From Dehalococcoidia bacterium (GTDB lineage Bacteria; Chloroflexota; Dehalococcoidia; Lucifugimonadales; JAGWBF01): 52,457 bases of DNA. This document shows, piece by piece, positions 14,646 to 22,116 of the stretch; the stretch's first letter is position 1, and the number at the start of each line of letters is the position of its first letter. The notes below the pieces were generated by a model. The model was not told where the DNA came from and made no database searches. It worked only from the letters and a program-made list of their open reading frames with translations. Both the position numbers and the translations under genes were made by a program. The stretch covers positions 1 through 52,457 of the forward strand of contig JAGWBJ010000012.1 in NCBI GenBank assembly GCA_021295955.1, read 5' to 3'.

Positions 14646-16690
14646 ACCTGCTCTTTCGGGCTCGGTACGCCGAATCGGCTCGTTGCCATATGAATGGCCA
14701 GGTTCATGCTAGTGCGGTCCGACTCTCTTACGAACAGGGGGTGTAGGCGTTCGACCCATACGTCTGCAGACCCTATGGGCAGTATGGAGTTTTGACACTC
14801 CGAACGCTTTCGACAAACGACAATAAGATCCCATTCGCAGTTGCCGTCGTCGGTATGTAGGCCCATGTGTGAGTCGGTCTTCACAGGCCACAGCGCCGTG
14901 ACTACCAAGTCAAGGTCATCGAGTGCAACAGCCACCGCCTCCCAGGCCTCGCGGGCAGCAGAGTGATAGCTGAACGCCAGTGGGCTGCCTACGTGAAGAG
15001 CCTCCACCATAGGTCTTAGCTCTCTACTTAACGCGTTGCCGAATGAGCCTACAGGGTCATCGGTGTCTGGTATCAAAGGAGCGCCTCCAAGCTCATGCTT
15101 GGCCCACCACCCTCGGTAGAACTCGGAAAGCTCGCTGTAAGCGATGAAGTCGAAATAAGGTGGGTCGAACACACAGATGTCCTGACGCGTACTCAGAGAT
15201 CGCTTGATCGCGTGTGCTGGACCGCACTCCATGTCCACCTTGCGAACACCGGCGCTGTAATCTGCGTTGAATCGGCGGACTTTGCCCGACTCCACGTCCC
15301 AGGTGTGACGCCGAACGCGCTTCACCGATGACCGTTGGACCCGGTCAAGATTGCGTTTCAGAGTTCCCCGGCCTGCCGACATGTGAAACGGGTTCAACTC
15401 GACCGGCATGGCAGGAAGTGCGTAGCCTCTGAGGCTGAACAAGGGAGCTAGGCGCCCGTAGTCGCGAGCATAACTGCAAAGGCGATTGTTCGTCGCCAAT
15501 GCGTTGGAGAGGGCCAATCGGAGCGCTCGGTTGACTCGGTGGTCAGGGTGTGCATTCTCTTTGACCCATCGGAAGGCGTGGCCGAATACGGCAATCTGCC
15601 GGTCCGTGAACAATTGGCGGAGCTGATGGACTCCGTAGCTGACGGGTCTGGCGTCCACGCGCTCTCGCATGAATGTATAGTCAGGTACATCCATCTCGTC
15701 GATGTGTTCTTCGACGTATTGGCTCGCGATATCCAGGAGCGACAAATCGGATAGACTAGGTTTCCTAAACCTCCTCGGGAAACCATCACGAGTCTCCTCC
15801 AATGCGAGAAGGTGGCGTCGAGCTTGTCCCGACTGGAGTTCGACATGATTCGATTTGTGTCCGCAGTGCGGGCAGTTGTATCGACTTGCCCTATAAGTGC
15901 CGGCGTAAAGCGGATAACGTCTTCCGCAGCAACGGAGTTGTACGCGGGCCGCCTGTTGGAGACCGTGAATATCAAAGCAACTCGGGCAAAACGCTACTAT
16001 TCCCGAATCTCGAACCACCGAACCGACCTTGTTGGAGCGACGGGCTATGACGAGGTCTTTGAAGAGGGGTCCGCACTCGCCACAGTAGGGACAGGTGACT
16101 TCATGAATGTAGAAATAGTGTACAGGTGTCCATTGCCTGTCAGGCTCATGGAATAGATGGCCCACTCGCTGTTGGAGGAATTCGAACAGTCGGTCCGCAG
16201 CCCTACCGAACTCCAACTCGTCGACGGATTCAATCTCGTGTCTGACCAATTCTACAGCCAGAGGATCGACGTCGGTGCCGGACACGCTGGCCCCCAACCG
16301 CGCTGCCTCAACCAGGGTTGAGCCCCCGCCAGCGAATGGATCGTGTACGTGAAGGCCGCTTAGCGCAGGCGCTGAGCTCTCGAACAGCCTCCAAAATGTT
16401 CCTGCCTCAGTATCCCCTGGGAGCGAAGCTGCGAGTAACAGTGCACGCATGACCAACGGTGGGCGGCGTGCCCACCAACGATGGGCTGTGTAGACAGGGT
16501 CCTTTGATCGCCTGCTGGCTGCAGCGATGAGAGACAACTCCCTGAATGGAAGTGCCTCCTCCAACAATGTGCGGTTATGAGACGCCCCGCAATGGATGGA
16601 CGTCCGCTCACCACGTGCAACTGTCCCATTGTGGCTTCCGCCAAGGAGCGACGCCTTAAGAGTGCCCGCTGGCGGAGATTGTGGCGACAC
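14642..16690 (-). CDS. Zinc-ribbon adenine-specific DNA methylase (DUF1156/COG1743-like)
   Basis: A 682-residue DNA methyltransferase, first gene of the operon. An N-terminal ALPF...HRWWARRPP box (46-78) is typical of DUF1156-type methylases. The SAM motif DPFAGGGS is at 117-124 and the catalytic motif DPPY at 509-512, an order of motif I before motif IV. Between them, Cys pairs at 200/203/206, 235/238, 254/255 and 273/276 make zinc ribbons that may recognise DNA. The predicted product is N6-methyladenine. The start is GTG with GGAGGG just upstream; about 40 extra residues precede the conserved region. It probably marks self DNA while the downstream helicase and nuclease attack unmarked DNA. 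Confidence 0.85.
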   Translation of the reverse strand: MSPQSPPAGTLKASLLGGSHNGTVARGERTSIHCGASHNRTLLEEALPFRELSLIAAASRRSKDPVYTAHRWWARRPPLVMRALLLAASLPGDTEAGTFWRLFESSAPALSGLHVHDPFAGGGSTLVEAARLGASVSGTDVDPLAVELVRHEIESVDELEFGRAADRLFEFLQQRVGHLFHEPDRQWTPVHYFYIHEVTCPYCGECGPLFKDLVIARRSNKVGSVVRDSGIVAFCPSCFDIHGLQQAARVQLRCCGRRYPLYAGTYRASRYNCPHCGHKSNHVELQSGQARRHLLALEETRDGFPRRFRKPSLSDLSLLDIASQYVEEHIDEMDVPDYTFMRERVDARPVSYGVHQLRQLFTDRQIAVFGHAFRWVKENAHPDHRVNRALRLALSNALATNNRLCSYARDYGRLAPLFSLRGYALPAMPVELNPFHMSAGRGTLKRNLDRVQRSSVKRVRRHTWDVESGKVRRFNADYSAGVRKVDMECGPAHAIKRSLSTRQDICVFDPPYFDFIAYSELSEFYRGWWAKHELGGAPLIPDTDDPVGSFGNALSRELRPMVEALHVGSPLAFSYHSAAREAWEAVAVALDDLDLVVTALWPVKTDSHMGLHTDDGNCEWDLIVVCRKRSECQNSILPIGSADVWVERLHPLFVRESDRTSMNLAIHMATSRFGVPSPKEQV

Positions 16691-16739
16691 GCAGCCCTCC
16701 AGCGCTCAGTGGTCTGTTCGGTGGGTCAGGCGGACCTCA

Positions 16740-16755
16740 GTCTCCTATTGGAGAC
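16740..16755. promoter_or_regulatory. Operator-like palindrome at the predicted start of transcription
   Basis: GTCTCC-TATT-GGAGAC, 6-bp perfect arms, covers the expected transcription start of the methylase operon just downstream of its -10. It could bind a repressor or the operon's own DNA-binding protein. Confidence 0.4.
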
Positions 16756-16756
16756 C

Positions 16757-16785
16757 ATTCTAAGGGTCAGCATTGCCTATGGCAA
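16757..16785 (-). promoter_or_regulatory. Predicted promoter of the methylase operon
   Basis: On the minus strand TTGCCA (16780-16785), a 17-base spacer and TAGAAT (16757-16762) give a near-consensus sigma70-type promoter 67 bases before the GTG start. The -35 overlaps a second palindrome, TTGCC-TAT-GGCAA (16773-16785). Confidence 0.55.
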
Positions 16786-16802
16786 CGCGCCTATCGGAGG
16801 CC

Positions 16803-17711
16803 TTAGCTTTGTGAGATAGGCGCTGCGGGGTACTTCTCCAGCCACCAGCGGGCGATGTCGATGCGCCTGGTGAACCATACTCCCGGCTTCTGGGTCGCGT
16901 ACTCCAGGAACTGCTTGAGGGCCGCCGCCCGCGAGGGCTTGCCGATGATGCGGCAGTGCAGGCCCACGGACATCATTTTCGCGTTGCCGGCGCTCTCGTC
17001 GTGGAGCAGGTCCAGGGTGTTGCGGGCCGTCTCGTAGAAGTCGCCGGGCTTGGACATGCCGCCGCGCCAGAACTTGGTGTCGTTCACCTCCAGGGAGTAG
17101 GGCACCACCAGCCAGGGCTTGCCGTTGACCTGGGTGTAGTAGGGCAGGTCGTCGTTGTAGGCGTTGCAGTCGTAGATGAACCCGCCCTCCTCCACCACCA
17201 GGTCCCGGGTGTTGACGCTGGGCCCGTACCGGCAGTACCAGCCCAGGGGCCGCTGGCCCGTGGTCCGGGTGATGGACTCCACGGCGTCGCGGATGGCCTT
17301 CCGTTCCGCGTCCCTGTCCATCTTGAAGTACTCCTCCCAGCGGTTCCCGTGGCCGAACACCTCGTGGCCACGGCGGACGATCTCCGTGGCCACCTGGGGG
17401 TTGCGCTCCAGGGCCAGGGCGCACACGTAGAAGGTGGCCTTGACGTTGTACTGGTCGAGGATGTTCAGGATGCGCCAGACGCCCACCCGGCTCCCGTACT
17501 CGAAGAAGGACTCGTTGGCCAGGTCCCGCTCGCCCGCGGGCACCGGGGAGGGAGCTTCGCCCATGCTCTCGCCGTGGGGGTCGCCGTCCAGGAGGGAGTA
17601 CTCGGACCCCTCTTCGTAGTTCACCACCACCGACACGGCCAGGCGGGCCCCGTTGGGCCACTCCACGGCCGGAGGGTTGGGGCCGTATCCCACGAAATCT
17701 CGCGTCGTCAT
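16803..17711 (-). CDS. Polysaccharide deacetylase family protein (allantoinase PuuE-like)
   Basis: A 302-residue NodB-fold protein of the cytoplasmic polysaccharide deacetylase/PuuE branch. Diagnostic stretches are YGPNPPAVEWPNGARLAVSVV at the N-terminus, GVWRILNILDQYNVKATFYV, the metal-site segment RRGHEVFGHGNRW and the late GLHCRIIGKPSR. There is no signal peptide, arguing for hydrolysis of a small amide such as allantoin rather than a wall polymer. The ATG at 17711 has AAGGAG 8 bases upstream. It is preceded by an MFS transporter gene in the same direction, which may import the substrate. A second, more distant paralog lies at 48946. Confidence 0.85.
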   Translation of the reverse strand: MTTRDFVGYGPNPPAVEWPNGARLAVSVVVNYEEGSEYSLLDGDPHGESMGEAPSPVPAGERDLANESFFEYGSRVGVWRILNILDQYNVKATFYVCALALERNPQVATEIVRRGHEVFGHGNRWEEYFKMDRDAERKAIRDAVESITRTTGQRPLGWYCRYGPSVNTRDLVVEEGGFIYDCNAYNDDLPYYTQVNGKPWLVVPYSLEVNDTKFWRGGMSKPGDFYETARNTLDLLHDESAGNAKMMSVGLHCRIIGKPSRAAALKQFLEYATQKPGVWFTRRIDIARWWLEKYPAAPISQS

Positions 17712-17791
17712 AGGGCGTCTCCTTCTGCAGTTCTGGCTGGCTGGGGAATACGGGCCGATTGTATCCCACCGGTCATGGCCCCGCAAGCAAG

Positions 17792-19033
17792 TCACTCCCC
17801 GGAGGGGGGCCGGGAGGACCGGCCCCCGGCGATGGTGGGGAGGAGGGTCCCCGCCAGGGTCAGGGTCAGGGGGGAGAGCCCCACGATGAACAGCGGCCAC
17901 CCGGGGCCGCCGAAGGCCTCCTGCATGAACCCGGTCGCCAGGGGGCCCAGGGTGGTGCCCGCCGAGACCATTGTCAGCGTGAAGGCCAGGGCCACGGGCA
18001 CCTGCCCCGGCTGTATCCCGCGCAGGTGAAAGGGGACCGTGTACAGGATGGGCCAGAACCCCCACGCGACCCCGTTGAGGAAGTTCAGGAGCACCGCCAG
18101 CCAGGTGCTTCCCGTCAGGGTCATGGCGGCGTAGGTGCCGGCCATGAGCAGGCCCTGGAGCTTGAGGTAGGTGTTCCCCCGGCCCGAGGTCATGACGGCA
18201 TAGCCGAACACCAGGCCCGCGGCTCCCCCGGTCACCACCCCCAGGGCCAGGGCCCCGCCGGAGACCTTCAGGGACATTTGGTGGACGTCCAGCATGAGGG
18301 TGGGGTAGAAGGCCAGGAAGGCGGACCACGCCCCCGTCGCCCCCGTGAACCCCAAGCCGACTATCCACAGGTCCCGGTACGACAGGGTGCGGCGCAGCGC
18401 TCCCAGGCTGAGACCCTCCCTGCGCCCGGCCTGGGGAGCGCCTTGACGCTCGCTGCCCAGGACTATCCAGAGCGCCGTCAGCGCCGCGAACAGGACCCCG
18501 AAGGTGCGGAAGGTGGTCCTCCAATCGTCCCCCAGGCTGGCCAGTATGATGGGGGACCCGGCCAGCCCCCCGCCCACGACCATGCCGAAGAGGGCATTGG
18601 ACAGGCTGTTGACCATCACGATCTCCCTCCGCCGGAACCATTGCTGGGTGAGGACGGCCTGGGCGGGTTGGCGGGCGATGACGGTGATGCCGAAGGCCAG
18701 CCGCCCGGCCAGGAGGACCATGAACGACGGCGCCCAGCTCTGGAGGAATATCACCGCGGTGCCTGCCGTAAGGGTAACGGATGTGAGTATCTTCGGGCCG
18801 TACCGGGAGGTCCACCAGCTCAGGGGCACGGCCAGGGCCAGGTTCCCCCAGAAGGCGCTGGAACCCAGCATGCCCTGCTGGCCGGGGGACAGGTCGAGGT
18901 CGGAGCTTATGGCGGGGAGCATTATGCCGATGGTTGCCGCCACCATGAAGCCGGTGACGCTGCAGAGGAGCCATAGGCCGATGACCAGCCACCGGTAGAC
19001 CGTCGCCGACGGTTGGTCCTGAGCTGGGTGCAT
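17792..19033 (-). CDS. MFS transporter (MFS_1)
   Basis: A 413-residue, 12-helix major facilitator. The first helix (YRWLVIGLWLLCSVTGFMV), the loop-2/3 region SWWTSRYGPK and the mid-protein amphipathic linker (about 200-225) are as expected. It lies 80 bases upstream of the deacetylase gene and is read in the same direction, so it may take up that enzyme's substrate. A perfect TATAAT on the minus strand at 19093-19098, without a good -35, may be its -10. It is divergent from another MFS gene. Substrate unknown. Confidence 0.85.
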   Translation of the reverse strand: MHPAQDQPSATVYRWLVIGLWLLCSVTGFMVAATIGIMLPAISSDLDLSPGQQGMLGSSAFWGNLALAVPLSWWTSRYGPKILTSVTLTAGTAVIFLQSWAPSFMVLLAGRLAFGITVIARQPAQAVLTQQWFRRREIVMVNSLSNALFGMVVGGGLAGSPIILASLGDDWRTTFRTFGVLFAALTALWIVLGSERQGAPQAGRREGLSLGALRRTLSYRDLWIVGLGFTGATGAWSAFLAFYPTLMLDVHQMSLKVSGGALALGVVTGGAAGLVFGYAVMTSGRGNTYLKLQGLLMAGTYAAMTLTGSTWLAVLLNFLNGVAWGFWPILYTVPFHLRGIQPGQVPVALAFTLTMVSAGTTLGPLATGFMQEAFGGPGWPLFIVGLSPLTLTLAGTLLPTIAGGRSSRPPSGE

Positions 19034-19167
19034 CGACGGGCCGCCCCCTCGTCCTGTGCCTGCTCCCGGCCCGCTGCCGGAAAAGCTCCCGGATTATACC
19101 ACCGGGCCCCCGGCGGCCAGGACGCCTGCCCCTTGCCGCCGGCCCCATGCCAGCAACGCGGGAGCCG

Positions 19168-19196
19168 TTGACAAGCCGGGGCCGTGAGGCCAGAAT
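19168..19196 (+). promoter_or_regulatory. Predicted promoter of the MFS_3 gene at 19297
   Basis: Perfect TTGACA (19168-19173), 17-base spacer and CAGAAT (19191-19196) lie about 100 bases before the chosen start. Confidence 0.45.
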
Positions 19197-19296
19197 TGGC
19201 TGTTGTCGACCGTCTGGGCACGCAGAAGACGGCCACCATCGCCCCACGATGGGGAAGGGCCTCGGTTTGGAGAACGACAGGCAGGCCGGGCGCCGG

Positions 19297-20529
19297 ATGC
19301 CTCGCCTGCGCACCATCGACACCTGGCTCAGGTACAGGGACTACCGGCTGCTGTGGCTCGGGAACTACTGCGCCAACAGCGCCCAGTGGCTGCAGCTCCT
19401 GACCGTTGGCTGGCTCGTCCGCGACCTCACCGAAGGGGCCGCCTCCTCTCCCTTCCAGGTCGTCACGGTGGGGGGCCTGGCCACTCTCCCCATGCTCTTC
19501 GTGGGGCCCTGGGCGGGCGTCCTGGGCGACCGGGTGGACCGCCGGAAGCTCATCATGGTCACCCAGACCGCCATGGCTTGCGTATCGGCCCTCTTCGCCG
19601 CCGTGATAGCCCTGGACCAGCAGGAGGTATGGCACGCCTACGTGTACGTCCTCGTCGGCGGCTCGGCGCGCTCCATCACCATGTCCATGCAGCAGGCGCT
19701 TATCGCCAACACGGTGCGCCGGGAGGACCTGATCAACGCCTACGCCACCAACGTCATCACCATCACGTCCACCCGCATCACGGGGCCCTTCCTGGGGGGC
19801 GTGCTGATCCACGAGCTGGGGTTCGTGACCAACTTCGCCATTGAGGCGGGCCTCTACGCCGGGGTGGTGCTGATGCTGCTGACCATGAAGACGCCCTACG
19901 GGAACCTGGCCACGGCCTCGGAGACCTCGCCCGTGGCCAACATGGTGGAGGGGGTCAGGTACATCTGGCGGGACCAGCGGGTGATCCTGAACCTCATGAT
20001 TCTGGGGTTGGTGCCCAACGTCATACTGCACCCCTTGTGGCTCATGCTGCCTACCTTCACTTCCGACGTGCTTCACAAGGGCGCCGACTTCGGCGGCTAC
20101 CTCCTGTCCACCACGGGGTTCGGCGGCTTCATCTCCACCATGGTGATCGCCTCGGTGGGCTTCGTATACCGCAAGGGCATGGTGTGCCTGGTGTCGGCCA
20201 TCATCAGCTCCGTCTGCGTCGTCCTCTTCTCCCAGTCCACCTGGCTGGTCCCGTCCTTCGTCATCATCGCGGTGATGGCCTTCAGCCAGGCCAACTTCAG
20301 GACCTCCAACGGCACCCTCATCCAGCTCCTCTCCCCCGACGCGCTGAGGGGCCGTGTCACGACGCTGCAGCAGATGGGACAGGGCCTGGTGCCCTTCTCG
20401 AGCCTGCTCATCGGCGCCTTTGCCTGGTACTCCACCCCTCCTCTCGCCTTCACCGTGGTCGGCCTCGTCGGCCTGGGAATGGCCGTCTACTTCCTGTTCA
20501 CATCCCACCGGATCCGCGCGCTGGAGTAG
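19297..20529 (+). CDS. MFS transporter (MFS_3 family)
   Basis: A 410-residue major facilitator with about 12 membrane segments. The start RTIDTWLRYRDYRLLWLGNY and the motif GVLGDRVDRRKLIM place it in the same exporter-like branch as the protein at 1899, and DALRGRV (about residue 350) is the matching C-half motif. The frame is open from 19147, but those residues are basic and unlike a first helix; ATG at 19297 or possibly 19249 is more likely. It is divergent from the MFS_1 gene, so two unrelated transporters share one intergenic region. Substrate unknown. Confidence 0.85.
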   Translation: MPRLRTIDTWLRYRDYRLLWLGNYCANSAQWLQLLTVGWLVRDLTEGAASSPFQVVTVGGLATLPMLFVGPWAGVLGDRVDRRKLIMVTQTAMACVSALFAAVIALDQQEVWHAYVYVLVGGSARSITMSMQQALIANTVRREDLINAYATNVITITSTRITGPFLGGVLIHELGFVTNFAIEAGLYAGVVLMLLTMKTPYGNLATASETSPVANMVEGVRYIWRDQRVILNLMILGLVPNVILHPLWLMLPTFTSDVLHKGADFGGYLLSTTGFGGFISTMVIASVGFVYRKGMVCLVSAIISSVCVVLFSQSTWLVPSFVIIAVMAFSQANFRTSNGTLIQLLSPDALRGRVTTLQQMGQGLVPFSSLLIGAFAWYSTPPLAFTVVGLVGLGMAVYFLFTSHRIRALE

Positions 20530-20578
20530 CCCCGCCGGTCCCAGGGTCCGCCATGACGGCGGCGCCCGCATAGCCGAG

Positions 20579-20607
20579 TTGCGGCGCCCGAGTCCGGAGT
20601 TTAGAAT
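20579..20607 (+). promoter_or_regulatory. Predicted promoter of the SDR gene
   Basis: TTGCGG (20579-20584), 17-base spacer and TAGAAT (20602-20607), 32 bases before the ATG. Confidence 0.4.
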
Positions 20608-20638
20608 CGTGCTGGAGACGAACCGAGAGGAGCGAGAC

Positions 20639-21433
20639 ATGGACCTGGAGCTGGAAGGCAAGACGGCGATAGTCACGGGAGGCAGCGTTGGCATCGGCAA
20701 GGCCGTCGCCCTGGAGCTGGCGCGGGAGGGCGTCGACGTGGCCATCTGCGCCCGCCGCCCCGAGCCCCTGGAGCAGGCGGCGACCGAGCTGGCCCAGGAG
20801 ACGGGCCGGAGGGTCGTCGCGGTGCCCGCCGACACCGGCGACCGCGCGTCGGTGGAGCATATGGTCGAGACCGCCTACGGGGCCCTGGGCCGCATCGACA
20901 TCCTGGTCAACAACGCCGCCTTCCCCGGCGGGTTGGTCACCGGGACGCTGGCCGAGGCCAGCGAGGAGGCCCTCATCGACGACGTGAACACCAAGGTCAT
21001 GGGCTACTTCCGGTGCGCCAAGGCGGTGGAGCCCCACATGCGGCGCCAGGGCTGGGGCCGCATCGTCAACATCGGCGGCACGTCGGCCAGGCAGGGCGGC
21101 ACCATAAGCGGCCTGAGGAACGCGGCCATCGTCCACCTGACGAAGACCCTCTCCCAGCTACTGGGCCCCGCGGGCGTCACCGTCAACCTGGTCCACCCGG
21201 GCACCACCCGCACCGAACGCAGCGGGCCCATGTACGAGGAACAGGCCCGGCGGCAGGGCCTGACGGTGGACGAGGTCGAGGCGCGTATCGCCGAGGGCAT
21301 CGCCATCCGGCGCATCGTCGACGCCCGGGAGATAGGGTACCTGGTATGCTTCCTGGCCTCGCCCAAGTCCACCTGCGTCACGGGAGAGGTGGTGGCCGCC
21401 GGCGGCGGCTCGATGAACGCCGTTTATCAATAG
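20639..21433 (+). CDS. SDR-family protein lacking the catalytic tyrosine
   Basis: A 264-residue short-chain dehydrogenase/reductase. The nucleotide site TGGSVGIGK (13-21) and the NNAA motif (91-94) are intact. The active site is not: where classical SDRs have Ser and then YxxxK, this reads NIGGTSAR and then SGLRNAA (157-163), and no tyrosine occurs between residues 124 and 198. So it either uses another mechanism or binds cofactor and substrate without classical catalysis; a subgroup of SDRs carrying an RNAA motif is known to me. The C-terminal VTGEVVAAGGG is normal. ATG at 20639 follows GAGAGGAG. It probably forms a unit with the PPOX-fold gene 53 bases on. Confidence 0.8.
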   Translation: MDLELEGKTAIVTGGSVGIGKAVALELAREGVDVAICARRPEPLEQAATELAQETGRRVVAVPADTGDRASVEHMVETAYGALGRIDILVNNAAFPGGLVTGTLAEASEEALIDDVNTKVMGYFRCAKAVEPHMRRQGWGRIVNIGGTSARQGGTISGLRNAAIVHLTKTLSQLLGPAGVTVNLVHPGTTRTERSGPMYEEQARRQGLTVDEVEARIAEGIAIRRIVDAREIGYLVCFLASPKSTCVTGEVVAAGGGSMNAVYQ

Positions 21434-21486
21434 GGCCAATAGGGCAGTAGGCCCAGTAGGCCGACGGTGCAAACCTAGGAGGTCCT

Positions 21487-22005
21487 ATGACCACTCTGAC
21501 CTGGTCGCCCGAGGCGGCCATGACCGCCCAGGAGATCGACGCCTTCCTGGCCGAGAAGCTGGCCGCGCGGCTCACCTCCATCCGGCCCGACGGGTATCCC
21601 CATGCCACGCCGCTGTGGTACGTGTGGGACGGGGAGGCCCTGTGGTTCCTCCTGGGGGCGGGGGTCCGCCGGAGGCAGCACATCCGCAACCTGGAACGGA
21701 ACCCCAAAACGTCGGTGATCATCGACCGTGACGCCCGCCTGGAGGAAGGGGGGCTTCTGAACGCCCAGGGTGTGACCATCCGGGGCAGGGCCGAGCTGTC
21801 CACCGACGAAGGGCTCCAGTTGGACATCGGCAGAAGGACGATGCGGAGGTACTTCGGCTACGTAGACGAGGCGTTGGTACTGGGCTCCCTGGAGGACGGC
21901 AAGCCGGGGAAGAACCGGGTCGTGGTGAAGGTGGTCCCCGAGAGCATCCGGGGCTGGGACTTCCGCAAGCTGGAAGGGATGGGCGTCTACGGCGTCTCTC
22001 CCTGA
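21487..22005 (+). CDS. PPOX-fold FMN/F420-binding oxidoreductase
   Basis: A 172-residue protein of the pyridoxamine-5'-phosphate-oxidase-like split beta-barrel fold. LAARLTSIRPDGYPHATPLWYVWDG, then the Arg-rich RRRQHIRNLERNP loop and KTSVIIDRD, are typical of FMN- or F420-dependent reductases in actinobacteria and Chloroflexota. It likely uses F420H2 or FMN to reduce an unsaturated small molecule, but heme-binding relatives exist. The ATG is preceded by TAGGAGGT at ideal spacing. Confidence 0.8.
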   Translation: MTTLTWSPEAAMTAQEIDAFLAEKLAARLTSIRPDGYPHATPLWYVWDGEALWFLLGAGVRRRQHIRNLERNPKTSVIIDRDARLEEGGLLNAQGVTIRGRAELSTDEGLQLDIGRRTMRRYFGYVDEALVLGSLEDGKPGKNRVVVKVVPESIRGWDFRKLEGMGVYGVSP

Positions 22006-22031
22006 GCACCCCTTCGGACCGGCTCGCTCCC

Positions 22032-22060
22032 TTGACGGGGTGGGGGGGCCCTCCTACAAT
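22032..22060 (+). promoter_or_regulatory. Predicted promoter of the amidase gene
   Basis: TTGACG (22032-22037), 17-base spacer and TACAAT (22055-22060). The start of transcription would fall inside a 15-bp tandem repeat (22059-22073 and 22074-22088, unit ATGCTCTCGTCGGC plus G or A). Confidence 0.55.
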
Positions 22061-22088
22061 GCTCTCGTCGGCGATGCTCTCGTCGGCA
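22059..22088 (+). repeat. 15-bp tandem repeat at the amidase transcription start
   Basis: Two copies of ATGCTCTCGTCGGC(G/A) directly adjoin the -10 of the amidase promoter. Confidence 0.7.
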
Positions 22089-22116
22089 GCCGGAGCGGGA
22101 GACGGCCAAGGGCGAT

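Noticed and set aside
10414..16690. Calling the operon DISARM or BREX
   Set aside because: It has a helicase and an adenine methylase as in class 1 DISARM, but no DUF1998, PLD or second helicase gene, and no pglZ, brxL or brxC-like ATPase.
10386..16803. AGGCCT at both ends of the operon (10386-10391 and 16798-16803) as a target-site duplication
   Set aside because: Six bases, self-palindromic and common in GC-rich DNA; one copy overlaps the deacetylase stop. Not enough to call an insertion scar.
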